Shown here piece by piece: positions 17,725 to 26,225 of a stretch of DNA of 40,850 bases (its first letter is position 1; each line of letters begins with the position of its first letter). The notes beneath the pieces were generated by a model, which saw nothing but the letters and a program-made list of their open reading frames with translations, was not told the DNA's origin and did not search any database. The translations under genes and the position numbers were made by a program. Origin of the DNA: DATJFH01 sp035495815 (GTDB taxonomy: Bacteria; Acidobacteriota; Terriglobia; Bryobacterales; Bryobacteraceae); assembly GCA_035495815.1 (NCBI GenBank), contig DATJFH010000222.1, positions 1 through 40,850 of the forward strand, read 5' to 3'.

Positions 17725-18372
17725 ATGCGAACGATTTCGAAATCTGCGGTGTGCATGGCCCTGCTGCTCGGCGCCGGTTTGCCGGCCTCGGCCCAGAAGT
17801 GGGAGTTCGGCGTGCTCGGCGGCGGCGGCTTCTACAACAGCGCTTCGGTCACCAGCCCGGCGGGCACAGGCGATGTCGGGTTCAAGAACAGCGCCGCCGT
17901 CGGCGCCTTCCTCGGCAGCAACATGTACAAATTCGTCGGAGGCGAACTGCGCTACGAATACCTCCCCGGCGATCTCAAGGTCTCGAGCGGCGGAACCGAA
18001 GCTACTTTCAACGGTGAAGCTCACGCCATCCATTACGATTTCCTGTTTCACTTCGCCCCCACCGAGGCCAAGCTGCGGCCGTTCGTGGCCGGCGGCGGCG
18101 GCGTAAAGATCTATCGGGGCACCGCGGCAGCCACCGTCACTCAGCCGCTGCAGCGGCTCGCCCTTCTTACCAATACCTACGAGACGAAAGGAATGGGCAG
18201 CGTCGGCGCCGGCGTCAAAGCGCAGGCCAGCAAACGGTTCGCCATCCGCTTCGAGGCGCACGACTTCATCACGCCCTTTCCGCGCAAGGTCATCGCCGAA
18301 GCGCCGGGGGCCAAAATCAGCGGCCTGCTGCATGACATCGTCGTCATGGGCGGCATCGCCATCACGTTCTGA
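17725..18372 (+). CDS. Small outer-membrane beta-barrel protein
   Basis: A 215-residue protein with a clear signal peptide ending near PASAQ, followed by alternating hydrophobic and polar strands and a C-terminal residue F (GGIAITF), the usual outer-membrane barrel signature. Glycine-rich strands such as FGVLGGGGFYNSASV and FVAGGGGVKIYRG resemble the eight-stranded OmpA/OmpW/opacity-type barrel fold. The length fits an eight-stranded barrel. It lies 24 bases after the third propeller gene and is probably in the same transcript. It may help anchor or display the propeller proteins, but that is inference from position only. Confidence 0.75.
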   Translation: MRTISKSAVCMALLLGAGLPASAQKWEFGVLGGGGFYNSASVTSPAGTGDVGFKNSAAVGAFLGSNMYKFVGGELRYEYLPGDLKVSSGGTEATFNGEAHAIHYDFLFHFAPTEAKLRPFVAGGGGVKIYRGTAAATVTQPLQRLALLTNTYETKGMGSVGAGVKAQASKRFAIRFEAHDFITPFPRKVIAEAPGAKISGLLHDIVVMGGIAITF

Positions 18373-18383
18373 ATAGAGCGCCC

Positions 18384-18407
18384 GGGCCGGCGGACGAGGC
18401 CTTTTTT
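18384..18407 (+). terminator. Weak intrinsic terminator candidate
   Basis: A short stem (GGCC at 18385-18388 with GGCC at 18398-18401, extendable by a G-U pair) is followed by six T residues at 18402-18407. It lies in the 77-base gap between the small barrel gene and the decaheme cytochrome gene, so it could separate two transcripts. The four- to five-base stem is weak. A TATAGT hexamer at 18431-18436 could serve as the -10 box for the cytochrome gene, but no good -35 box accompanies it. Confidence 0.35.
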
Positions 18408-18449
18408 CAATTGTTTCGCGGCTTCTGTTCTATAGTTGGAAAAGGTGAC

Positions 18450-19367
18450 ATGGCCGCTCCCATCTGCCTTTTCCTCCTGCTGATCGCGCAAATTGCCAGC
18501 GCCCAGACGGCGCCTGCCGGCTACGTGGGCAGTGAGGCGTGCAAGGTCTGCCACTCCGACGTCTGGTTCAATTTCTACAAGAACCCGCATTACAAGAGCA
18601 TCGCCGCGGGCAACCAGCCGCCCGAACTCACCGGGTGCGAGGGTTGTCACGGACCCGGTAAAGCCCACATCGAAGCCCGCGGCGGGAAGACCACCATTCC
18701 GCGCGCTTTCTCCCTGATGCCGCCGGCCAGGATTCTCGAGACCTGTCTCAACTGCCACGCCAAGGATCTTTCCCGCGCCAACATCCGCCGCTCCTCCCAT
18801 ACCGAGGCCGACGTGGTCTGTTCCAGCTGCCACTCCATCCACAAGTCGCCCACGCCGAAGTTTCTGCTGGCGCGCAAGCAGGCCGAGCTCTGCTACGGCT
18901 GCCACTCGAACATTCGCGCCCAGTTCGAGATGCCCGTCAAGCATCGCGTCAACGAGGGCTTCATGCAGTGCTCGGATTGTCACAATCCGCATGGCACGTC
19001 CGCGCCGTCCTGGCGGATGGGGCAGCGGCCCCGGCTGGTCGAGCAAAGCGGCGGCCAGGAGGTCTGCGTCCGCTGCCACGTCGACAAACGCGGACCTTTC
19101 ACCTTCGAGCATCCCCCGGTGCGCGTCGAGGGCTGCGAAACCTGCCACGCGCCGCACGGGTCCATGAACGCCCGCCTGCTGGTCCGTCCCGTGGTGTACA
19201 CCCTCTGCCTGCGGTGCCATAACGGCGCCGGAAATTTCGGACGCCAGGGGGACGGCGTGGTTACCCAGACCGCCAGCCATAACATGTTCGATCCCAAGTA
19301 CCGAAACTGCACCACCTGCCACGTGCGGATCCACGGGTCGAACGCGCATCCCAACCTTTTGAGATAG
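18450..19367 (+). CDS. Periplasmic decaheme c-type cytochrome, MtrA/DmsE-like
   Basis: Electron carrier that would sit in the periplasmic end of an outer-membrane barrel and pass electrons across the outer membrane. Counting from ATG 18450 the protein has 305 residues, a signal peptide (about 1-19, ending ASAQ) and ten CXXCH haem-binding motifs with first cysteines at residues 31, 63, 99, 124, 148, 174, 206, 229, 253 and 287. Ten haems in about 300 residues matches MtrA/DmsE/PioA. I chose ATG 18450 because AAAAGGTGA precedes it; TTG 18411 would add 13 residues before the signal peptide. The barrel gene follows after 8 bases. An outer-surface decaheme partner (MtrC/OmcA type) is not in the window. 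Confidence 0.92.
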   Translation: MAAPICLFLLLIAQIASAQTAPAGYVGSEACKVCHSDVWFNFYKNPHYKSIAAGNQPPELTGCEGCHGPGKAHIEARGGKTTIPRAFSLMPPARILETCLNCHAKDLSRANIRRSSHTEADVVCSSCHSIHKSPTPKFLLARKQAELCYGCHSNIRAQFEMPVKHRVNEGFMQCSDCHNPHGTSAPSWRMGQRPRLVEQSGGQEVCVRCHVDKRGPFTFEHPPVRVEGCETCHAPHGSMNARLLVRPVVYTLCLRCHNGAGNFGRQGDGVVTQTASHNMFDPKYRNCTTCHVRIHGSNAHPNLLR

Positions 19368-19375
19368 GAGAACCG

Positions 19376-21382
19376 ATGAGACGGATCCTTCCAGCCTCGC
19401 TTCTTCTCGCTCACCTCGCCGGCGCCGCGCACGCCCAGCAGGTGCTCGCCCCGACGCCGGCAACGGTCGGCAGCGCCCGCGGCGACAACGCCGGCGGCTA
19501 TAACATCGTGCATTCCTTCGAGACCGGCTACCGTTTCAGCGAGGTCGCCGGAAATCGCGGCAAATACCGCAGCGACGAGAATTTCCGCAACGGCATCCGA
19601 CTGCTGGGCAGCAGCTTCGCGATGAATTCCCGGGACGGCCACGGCGGGCTCTTCGACGAGATCCTGCTCAACACCCTGGGGCTGGGAGGCGATCCCTACG
19701 AATCCGCCAGTCTGCGCATCCAGAAGAACCGGCTCTACCGCTACGACATGCTGTGGCGGCTCAATGACTATTACAATCCCGGATTGGCCATCTCCGACGC
19801 CCGGCACTTCCGCGATACCAGCCGCCGCCTCCAGGATCACGATTTCACGCTGTTTCCGCAGTCCAAGTTTCAGCTCCGCCTCGGCTATTCGCGCAACAAC
19901 CAGGACGGCCCCGCCCTCTCCACCGTCCAGCTGTTCGATTCGCGCGGCGACGAATTTACGCCGTTCATGGACGTTCGCCGCGTCTGGAACGAGTTCAGGG
20001 TGGGCGGCGACGTGGAGCTGGCCGGATTCAAATTCTCCTGGCTGCGCGCCTGGGACAATTTCCGGGAGGACAGCCGCTTCCAGCTCGGCCAGAGCGCGGG
20101 AGCCAATCCCGCCGACATCGCGTCCCTCACCGGCTTCCGGCGGGAGGAGCCTTATCACGGGAACTCGCCTCTCTGGCGCGGCAACCTGCACGGGGAAAAG
20201 AAGCATTGGGCCGCCAATGCGCGGCTGAGCTACGTCGGCGCGCGGCGGGATTTCGTACTCGACGAGAACGCCGTAGGAGTGCAGCGCTCCGCCATCAACC
20301 GCCAGACGGTGGTGCTCGGCGACGCCACCCGCCCCACCACGGCCGGAGACCTCGCGCTGAGCTTTTTCCCCAATTCGCGGTTGAGCGTGGTCAACAACAC
20401 CTCCGTCTACAATACGCGGATCGACGGCACATCCACGTATAAGGAGGTGAACAACGCGCTCGCCTCTTCGCAGATCGTCTACTTCCAGTTCCTCGGCATC
20501 CGGACCATCGCCAACTCGACGGACGTCAACCTCCGTGTCTCGCCGGCGGTGGGCCTGTACGCGGGCTATCATTACTCCACGCGGCTGATCCGCTCCACCG
20601 AGAACTTCAGCTTCCCCGAATTTCCGGGTCCGCCGGAAGGAGTGAGCGCCCGCCAGGACAACCGCCTGCATTCGGGACTGTTCGGAGTCCGGCTCAAGCC
20701 CGTGAAGCCCCTGACAGTCACCCTGGATGCCGAAGTGTCCCGCGCCGACCGCCCCTTCACCCCCATCAGCGACCGTAATTTCCACGCCCTCCGTGGCCGC
20801 GCCCAGTATAAAGCCAGGACTTTTCTGCTCTCCGCCGCCTACCGCCAGAACTACAACACCAACTCGGTAACGCTCTCGAACTACAGCTCCCACGCGCGGG
20901 ATCTGGCGTTCGACGCATCCTGGACGCCCGGAAACCGGTTCTCCCTCGACGCCGGGTATTCGAAATTGCACCTGGATACCGTTTCCGGCCTCGCCTTCTT
21001 CGCCGCCGGAACGCAATATCAGGGGATCCGCTCGATCTACGTCAGCAATGTTCACGCCGCCAACCTCGGGGCTCGTGTTGGAATCGGAAAAAAAGCCGAT
21101 CTATACTTCGGCTATTCCATTACGAAAGACACGGGTGATGGCCGCAGGGCCGCGACGCCTGGAGGAGCTACGGATCCGATCGTGTTGCTACTGAGTCCGG
21201 CGGAGACTTTTCCGCTTAGTTTTCAATCGCCTCTGGCCCGCCTGTCGGTTCTTCTGAGCCGCAAGGTCCGCTGGAACGCCGGTTGGCAGCTTTACAACTA
21301 TCACGAGATCTTCCAGCTCTGGGCGGCGCCGCAGAATTACCACGCGCACGTGGGGTATACCAGCGTGCTCTGGTCGTTTTAA
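19376..21382 (+). CDS. Outer-membrane beta-barrel porin, MtrB/PioB-like
   Basis: Large barrel that would sheath the decaheme cytochrome encoded directly upstream, forming a porin-cytochrome conduit. The 668-residue protein has a signal peptide ending AHAQQ and long runs of alternating hydrophobic and polar strands, with a C-terminal phenylalanine after aromatic strand residues (TSVLWSF). Length is close to that of MtrB (about 700) and of PioB-like barrels. The family call rests on size, fold pattern and gene order; I see no single diagnostic motif, and the conserved N-terminal Cys pair of Shewanella MtrB is absent, as I find no cysteine in the protein. It starts 8 bases after the cytochrome stop, and a small membrane protein follows after 3 bases. 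Confidence 0.82.
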   Translation: MRRILPASLLLAHLAGAAHAQQVLAPTPATVGSARGDNAGGYNIVHSFETGYRFSEVAGNRGKYRSDENFRNGIRLLGSSFAMNSRDGHGGLFDEILLNTLGLGGDPYESASLRIQKNRLYRYDMLWRLNDYYNPGLAISDARHFRDTSRRLQDHDFTLFPQSKFQLRLGYSRNNQDGPALSTVQLFDSRGDEFTPFMDVRRVWNEFRVGGDVELAGFKFSWLRAWDNFREDSRFQLGQSAGANPADIASLTGFRREEPYHGNSPLWRGNLHGEKKHWAANARLSYVGARRDFVLDENAVGVQRSAINRQTVVLGDATRPTTAGDLALSFFPNSRLSVVNNTSVYNTRIDGTSTYKEVNNALASSQIVYFQFLGIRTIANSTDVNLRVSPAVGLYAGYHYSTRLIRSTENFSFPEFPGPPEGVSARQDNRLHSGLFGVRLKPVKPLTVTLDAEVSRADRPFTPISDRNFHALRGRAQYKARTFLLSAAYRQNYNTNSVTLSNYSSHARDLAFDASWTPGNRFSLDAGYSKLHLDTVSGLAFFAAGTQYQGIRSIYVSNVHAANLGARVGIGKKADLYFGYSITKDTGDGRRAATPGGATDPIVLLLSPAETFPLSFQSPLARLSVLLSRKVRWNAGWQLYNYHEIFQLWAAPQNYHAHVGYTSVLWSF

Positions 21383-21385
21383 GAG

Positions 21386-21697
21386 ATGCATTTCGATACC
21401 TACTCGGATTTCATCCCTCTGATCTTCATCGGTCTGACGCTGTGGCTGATGCGCGCCCGGTTCACCTCGCCCATCGATTCCTCGTGGCCGCTGGTGTACT
21501 ACTTCTTTCTGGTGCTGTTCGTGCGCTCGAACGAGGGCGAGTTCAATAATACGCTGGTTTTCGTCGGAATCCTGTGCGCGCTGTTCATGCGCTACGAGTT
21601 CATGGCCGGCGTCATCCTCCGCCTGTTCCGCACCGGCGAGATGCTCTCTCACATCTATATCATCGTGATCTGCTTCGTGATGCTCACCCGCCCCTAG
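21386..21697 (+). CDS. Small multi-pass membrane protein downstream of the porin-cytochrome pair
   Basis: A 103-residue, very hydrophobic protein with three or four membrane spans (about 8-23, 32-49, 52-68 and 85-100). It starts three bases after the MtrB-like stop, so it is probably translationally coupled. A few charged and aromatic residues lie between spans (RSNEGEFNN, RYEFMAG). No cysteine-pair haem site or iron-sulfur motif is visible; it does contain histidines at positions 2 and near 90, within or next to spans. I do not recognise a family. A role in maturation or inner-membrane electron entry for the conduit is possible but unsupported beyond position. Confidence 0.65.
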   Translation: MHFDTYSDFIPLIFIGLTLWLMRARFTSPIDSSWPLVYYFFLVLFVRSNEGEFNNTLVFVGILCALFMRYEFMAGVILRLFRTGEMLSHIYIIVICFVMLTRP

Positions 21698-21706
21698 CGG
21701 TGAGCA
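21681..21706. terminator. Hairpin between converging genes
   Basis: TGCTCACC at 21681-21688 pairs perfectly with GGTGAGCA at 21699-21706, leaving a ten-base loop that contains the stop codon (21695-21697) of the small membrane gene. A ten-base palindrome at 21704-21713 overlaps the right arm. There is no T-run on either strand, so this is a terminator-like or transcript-end-protecting stem between the converging transcripts of the cytochrome operon and the Rid gene. Confidence 0.4.
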
Positions 21707-21760
21707 GCGCTGCCCGGGACGGATCGCCCGCCAGCATGGACGGCTTCGCGGAAACGCCTG

Positions 21761-22144
21761 TTATTTCGGCTTGTACGCGATGCAGTCGATCTCGACCTTC
21801 ATCTCCGGAATCGCGAACTGGGCTTCCACCGTGGTGCGGGCCGGCTTGTCGTTCCCGAAGAACTCGGCGTAGACCTCGTTCATGGCGGCAAAGTCTTTGG
21901 CATTGCTCAGAAACACCGAGCATTTGACCACGTCCGCCATGCTCGCCCCGCAGCCCTCGAGGATGCGCTTCACGTTGTTCAGCACAACCCGTGTCTCGTG
22001 GCGGATGTCGCCAAACGACATCTGGTTCGTAACCGGATCGTTCGGTCCCTGCCCCGAAACGAACAGGAAGTCTCCGGCGCGCACTGCCGGCGAATAGGGT
22101 GACTTCGGGACGGGCACGCCCTCCGGGATGATTCTCTCGATCAT
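21761..22144 (-). CDS. Rid-family protein (reactive intermediate deaminase/YjgF superfamily)
   Basis: Small cytosolic trimer-forming protein of the RidA/YjgF/UK114 superfamily, which typically hydrolyses reactive enamine/imine intermediates from amino-acid metabolism. The 127-residue length is standard. The conserved arginine that binds substrate carboxylates in the deaminase subgroup is present as R103 in KPARTTVE, and the family signatures SPAVRAG, FVSGQ and VEIDCIA are visible. GAGGAGGA lies upstream of the ATG on the minus strand. It is the downstream gene of a two-gene cluster with trxB, 15 bases after it. Which Rid subfamily it belongs to is not clear from sequence alone. Confidence 0.92.
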   Translation of the reverse strand: MIERIIPEGVPVPKSPYSPAVRAGDFLFVSGQGPNDPVTNQMSFGDIRHETRVVLNNVKRILEGCGASMADVVKCSVFLSNAKDFAAMNEVYAEFFGNDKPARTTVEAQFAIPEMKVEIDCIAYKPK

Positions 22145-22159
22145 TGCTTTTTCCTCCTC

Positions 22160-23083
22160 TTAATGGCCTTCGGCTTCGAGAAAACGCTCGGCCTCCATGG
22201 CCGCCATGCAACCCGCGCCGGATGCCGTAATCGCCTGCCGGTAAGTGCGATCCTGAACGTCGCCGGCGTGGAATACTCCGGGGATGTTGGTCCGCGCTCC
22301 GCCTTTCGACAGGATATAGCCGTCGGCGTCGGTCTCGATCTGTCCTTTGAACACGGCCGTATTCGGAATGTGTCCGATGGCGACGAAAAAGCCGTCCACT
22401 TCCTGCTCCCAGACAGCGCCCGTTTCCAGGTTCCGCAGCCGCACCCCCGTCACCAGGTTCCCGGCGACTCCCAGAACTTCGTCGACCACGGTGTTCAGAA
22501 GGAATTTGACCTTGGGATTCGCGCGCGCCCGGTCCAGCATGATCTTCGATGCGCGGAACTGGCCGCGGCGATGCACCAGCGTGACTTCCGAGCCGAACCG
22601 GGAGAGGAAGTTGGCTTCCTCCATGGCGGAATCGCCGCCCCCGATCACCATGATCTTGCGTCCCCGGTAGAAAAATCCGTCGCAGGTGGCGCAGGAGCTG
22701 ACGCCGTGCCCGATCAGTTTCTGCTCCGAAGGCAGGCCCAGCCAGCGCGCCGACGCGCCCGAGGCCACGATCAGGGTCCGGGTTTCGACGGTCTCTTCTT
22801 CGATGCTCAGCCGGAAGGGCCGCTTCGAGAGATCGGCTTCGAGCAGCGAGCCGTGCAGGTATTCGGCGCCGAAGTTCTGGGCCTGTTTCTTCATGTTCTC
22901 GACCAGCTCGGGGCCGAGGATGCCCTCCGGAAATCCGGGAAAGTTCTCGACCAGGGTGGTCAGCGACAACTGGCCGCCGGCTTCGTGTCCCTGCACCACC
23001 AGGGGCTTCAGATTGGCTCGGGCCGCGTAAATCGCAGCCGTATTTCCGGCGCAGCCGGAACCGACGATTACCACATCACGCAT
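22160..23083 (-). CDS. trxB: Thioredoxin reductase TrxB
   Basis: Cytosolic FAD enzyme that uses NADPH to reduce thioredoxin. The 307-residue protein has the FAD-binding GSGCAGNTAA segment (8-17), the redox-active C131-A-T-C134 followed by DGFF, the NADPH-binding GGGDSAMEEA segment (148-157) and the C-terminal GDVQD FAD contact near residue 272. All key residues are present and the length is typical, so it should be active. AAAAGG lies just upstream of the ATG on the minus strand. It is followed by the Rid gene after 15 bases; a hypothetical gene lies upstream on the same strand 23 bases away. Confidence 0.95.
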   Translation of the reverse strand: MRDVVIVGSGCAGNTAAIYAARANLKPLVVQGHEAGGQLSLTTLVENFPGFPEGILGPELVENMKKQAQNFGAEYLHGSLLEADLSKRPFRLSIEEETVETRTLIVASGASARWLGLPSEQKLIGHGVSSCATCDGFFYRGRKIMVIGGGDSAMEEANFLSRFGSEVTLVHRRGQFRASKIMLDRARANPKVKFLLNTVVDEVLGVAGNLVTGVRLRNLETGAVWEQEVDGFFVAIGHIPNTAVFKGQIETDADGYILSKGGARTNIPGVFHAGDVQDRTYRQAITASGAGCMAAMEAERFLEAEGH

Positions 23084-23106
23084 TGAGGACCTTTTGGGTT
23101 AATCCT

Positions 23107-23472
23107 CTACTTTAGCATGTGGTTGTGAACCACGGCCGCTCCCGTCAGCGCGGCGGTGGCGAAGTTGATGCCGGCGGCGTAGGGGGCCGCTTTCGGGTTC
23201 TTGCGAAGCAGAAAATACTGCGCCCCCAAAACTCCGCCCACCACCGCGCCTTTCAGCGCGAAACCCTGAACGCCGAACCGACCGTTCTGCGAGCGGAGAA
23301 AGGGATTGGCCTCCAGCCTGCCCGCCGAAGACTGCATATCGGCCACCGTCACCGCCCCCAGAACCGCCGCGCTGATACGCCACATCCGGCCGTGCCGTTT
23401 CTCTTCCGCCTTAGAAATCGAAGTCCACAGGAGCAATACCAACAACAACGCTACGCGGTTTGTTTTGTGCAT
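23107..23472 (-). CDS. Hypothetical exported or membrane protein upstream of trxB
   Basis: A 121-residue protein with an N-terminal signal peptide or membrane anchor (about residues 7-20, ending near SKAEE), two later hydrophobic segments (about 67-88 and 98-114) and a short, glycine- and alanine-rich middle. The segment GRLEANPFLRSQNGRFG is distinctive and looks conserved in character, but I cannot name a family. It is the first gene of a likely three-gene minus-strand run (this gene, trxB, Rid) and stands divergent from addB, with 131 bases between them. No redox motif is present. Function unknown. Confidence 0.6.
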   Translation of the reverse strand: MHKTNRVALLLVLLLWTSISKAEEKRHGRMWRISAAVLGAVTVADMQSSAGRLEANPFLRSQNGRFGVQGFALKGAVVGGVLGAQYFLLRKNPKAAPYAAGINFATAALTGAAVVHNHMLK

Positions 23473-23603
23473 GCTGAATCATGACATGGGAGAAGCTCTA
23501 AGGTACATAGCTGAGAGGTTTGCCGCGTACCTGAGACAGGAATAGCAGGCTGATACTATTCCGGATAGCACTGGTCAGGAGTAGGCGCTAAGCTGGTATC
23601 CGC

Positions 23604-26225
23604 ATGCTGCTTCTCTCCGGACCTCCGGGTTCGGGCCGGACCTCTCACCTGCTGGACGAATTCCGCCAGGCCCTTCGCGCCGGACCCGGCGCGCGCTTTC
23701 TCACCCCCACCGCGACCATGGCGGAACACCTGCGGCACAGGCTGGCGCGCGAAGGACTCCTGCTGCGTCCAAACCTGGTGCTCACGCTGTCGCAATTTCT
23801 GGCGCCGTGGACGCAGGACCTGCCGCAGGTTTCGCCGGCCGCCCTGTATCTGCTGGTGGAAAGGACGGCGCTGCGTCTGGCTCCGCGGGAGTTCACCCGC
23901 GTGCTGCGCACGCCCGGATTTTGCGCCGCGCTGGCGCAGGCCATCGAAGAATTCGCCGCCGCCGGCTGCGATTCCGGACGGCTGGAGCGAATGCTTCCGC
24001 CCACCCGGTTCGGCGCCCCGTTCGTGGCCGTCTACCGGGAGGTGGAGCGGGAACTGGCAGAACGCCGCGCCGGCCTGCGATCCGGACGGCTCGAGCGCGC
24101 CGCCGGCCGCATCGCGCGCCAGGGGCTGGCGGGCATTTCCAAAATCTGGATGGACGGCTTCCTGGCGTTCACCGACCCGGAATTGGCCGTGATCCGCTCG
24201 CTGGCCGCGCACGCCGATCTGACCCTCACGCTGCCCGAGCGGGACGGACCGCGCCCTGACCGCGATGCGCTGCTGGCCATGGGCTGCGAAGAGCGCCGCA
24301 TGCAGCGCGTCCGAGCCCGGCCCGCCGCCGGCGCGTTCCGGGCGCCCTCCATCGGCCGCGAGTCGGAAGAGATCGCCCTGCGCATCCTGGACCTGGCGGA
24401 AGCGGGCAGGGAATTTCGCGAGATCGGCATCGTCGTCCGCAATCCCGAAGTCTATGCCGGGCCGCTGCGGGCCGCGCTCGAGCGGTTCGGCATTCCGGCG
24501 CGCTTCTACTTTCCGGAGAAGCTCGACCAGCACCGCACGGCGCGCTACGTGGCCGGCGTCATCGGGGCGATCCTCAGCGGGTGGGATTGGGCCGGGACGC
24601 TGGCCGCGTTGCGCTATTCGATCGATTCGCCCGCGCTCGACCGCTTCGATTTCCTGGTGCGCGAAAAGCTCCCCGGCCGCGGCTTGGACGGCCTGGCCGC
24701 GCTGGCCTCCGACGTCGGGATCGAGCGGCGCCTGGCCGAGCTGGCCGCGCTCGACTCGTGGCGAACTGCCGCGCTCGCTCCGGCGCAGTGGGCGGCGCGG
24801 CTGAGCAGCCTGGGGCCCGCGCTCGGTCTTCCGGACCCCGGCGCCGGGCAGCCGCCGCCGCATTGGCGCAGTCATACGGCGGCGCTGGCGGCGCTCGAAG
24901 CTGCCTTCGCCGAAGCCGCCGCGTTCCTCGATCCGGACCGCAGGATCGGGCTGGGCGAATTCTGGACGCCGGCCGCCGCCGTTCTGCGGCTCACGCCGCT
25001 GCGCCCGCCCGATCACCGCCGCAACGTCGTCCACGTGCTCAGCGTGTTCGAAGCCCGCCAGTGGGAGCTGCCCGCGGTCTTCGTCTGCGGCCTGGCGGAG
25101 CAGCAGTTTCCCAAGCGCCGCACGCAGGATCCGCTGTTTCCCGATGCGGTCCGGCGCAGCCTGGCGCAGCAGGGTATCCGGGTGCGCGCGGCCGCGGATC
25201 GGGAGCGCGAAGAGCGCTTCATGTTCGAGCTGGCAATCACGCGCGCCACTTCGGTCCTCACGCTCAGCTACGCCGAAACCGACGGCCGGGGCACGCGGCA
25301 GATGCCGTCTCAATTTCTGACGCTTCCGGCGGCGCCGTGCGATTCTCCGGTCCGTCCCGCGCCCCCGGCCGCCCGTTTCGTGGACCCCGGGGGCGCCGTC
25401 GCGGTCGCGCCCCGCGCCTTCAGCCCCAGCGGGCTCGAGTGCTTCCTGGATTGCCCGTTTCAGTTTTTTGCCCGCTACAGCCTGAAGCTGCGCGGGCGCC
25501 CCCTGCCGCCGCAGGAGCGCCTCGATTTCATGCTGCAGGGGAACATCATTCACGACACGCTGGCGGAGTGGCATCGCAGCCCGCAGCCGATCGAGCCGCT
25601 GTTCGACCGGGTTTTCGCCGCCCGCTGCGCCGCTGCCTCCGTGTTCATGGGTTATCGCACCGAATATCTGCGCTGCCAGATGCTCGACGACCTGCGCCAG
25701 TTCGCCGCCGACAGAAGGCTGCCGGCGTCCGCCGACGTGATCACCGAGTATCCATTCGAGATGGAAATCGAACCGGGCCTGGTGATACGCGGCCGCATCG
25801 ACCGCATCGACAAGCTGCCGGACGGCCGCGCGTTGATCGTCGACTACAAGTACAGCGCCGCCGCCCGCGTCGCCGAGAAAGTGGAGAAGGCCACGCTGCT
25901 GCAGGGCGGATTGTACGCGCTGGCCGTCGAGCGCGAGTTGAAAATGCAACCCGCGGCGGTGTTCTATTTCGGATTGAAGAAGGATTTGCGGATGGACGGC
26001 TGGAGCGATCCGCCGGACGCGTTCGCCGCCGGCGCGAAGCCGCTCACGCGCGCCTGGATCGACGCCTCGGTGGATCGCGCGCGCGCGGCCGCCGGACAGA
26101 TTCGCTCCGGACGAATCGCGCCCGCGCCGGCGTGGGCCGGCCTGTGCCGGCTGTGCGATTTCCGCGACGTCTGCCGCTATGACGGCGCGGCGCAGGCTAT
26201 AAGCGTGGAAGCGCCGGTCCGATGA
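23604..26225 (+). CDS. addB: AddB-like helicase-nuclease subunit
   Basis: Partner of AddA in a RecBCD-type complex that resects double-strand breaks. The 873-residue protein has a helicase-like fold with a degenerate P-loop GPPGSGRTS at 6-14, where arginine 12 stands in the place of the usual Walker A lysine. The C-terminal RecB-type nuclease domain is complete: a histidine in NIIHDTL, the aspartate in GRIDRID and the DYK of LIVDYKYS. Cysteines C613, C848, C851 and C857 have the C...C-x2-C-x5-C spacing of the iron-sulfur staple known from Bacillus AddB. It is shorter than the Bacillus protein (about 1,166). The stop overlaps the addA start by four bases (ATGA). Confidence 0.85.
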   Translation: MLLLSGPPGSGRTSHLLDEFRQALRAGPGARFLTPTATMAEHLRHRLAREGLLLRPNLVLTLSQFLAPWTQDLPQVSPAALYLLVERTALRLAPREFTRVLRTPGFCAALAQAIEEFAAAGCDSGRLERMLPPTRFGAPFVAVYREVERELAERRAGLRSGRLERAAGRIARQGLAGISKIWMDGFLAFTDPELAVIRSLAAHADLTLTLPERDGPRPDRDALLAMGCEERRMQRVRARPAAGAFRAPSIGRESEEIALRILDLAEAGREFREIGIVVRNPEVYAGPLRAALERFGIPARFYFPEKLDQHRTARYVAGVIGAILSGWDWAGTLAALRYSIDSPALDRFDFLVREKLPGRGLDGLAALASDVGIERRLAELAALDSWRTAALAPAQWAARLSSLGPALGLPDPGAGQPPPHWRSHTAALAALEAAFAEAAAFLDPDRRIGLGEFWTPAAAVLRLTPLRPPDHRRNVVHVLSVFEARQWELPAVFVCGLAEQQFPKRRTQDPLFPDAVRRSLAQQGIRVRAAADREREERFMFELAITRATSVLTLSYAETDGRGTRQMPSQFLTLPAAPCDSPVRPAPPAARFVDPGGAVAVAPRAFSPSGLECFLDCPFQFFARYSLKLRGRPLPPQERLDFMLQGNIIHDTLAEWHRSPQPIEPLFDRVFAARCAAASVFMGYRTEYLRCQMLDDLRQFAADRRLPASADVITEYPFEMEIEPGLVIRGRIDRIDKLPDGRALIVDYKYSAAARVAEKVEKATLLQGGLYALAVERELKMQPAAVFYFGLKKDLRMDGWSDPPDAFAAGAKPLTRAWIDASVDRARAAAGQIRSGRIAPAPAWAGLCRLCDFRDVCRYDGAAQAISVEAPVR

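Noticed and set aside
18411..18449. Upstream TTG start for the decaheme cytochrome
   Set aside because: It would put 13 residues before the signal peptide and overlaps the presumed promoter; ATG 18450 has AAAAGGTGA upstream.
22163..23086. A 307-residue plus-strand open frame opposite trxB
   Set aside because: It mirrors trxB almost exactly; the minus-strand product has the complete CATC and nucleotide-binding motifs.
23471..23545. A 24-residue frame with an amphipathic-looking helix in the gap between the hypothetical gene and addB
   Set aside because: No ribosome-binding site precedes the ATG, and the length is within chance expectation.
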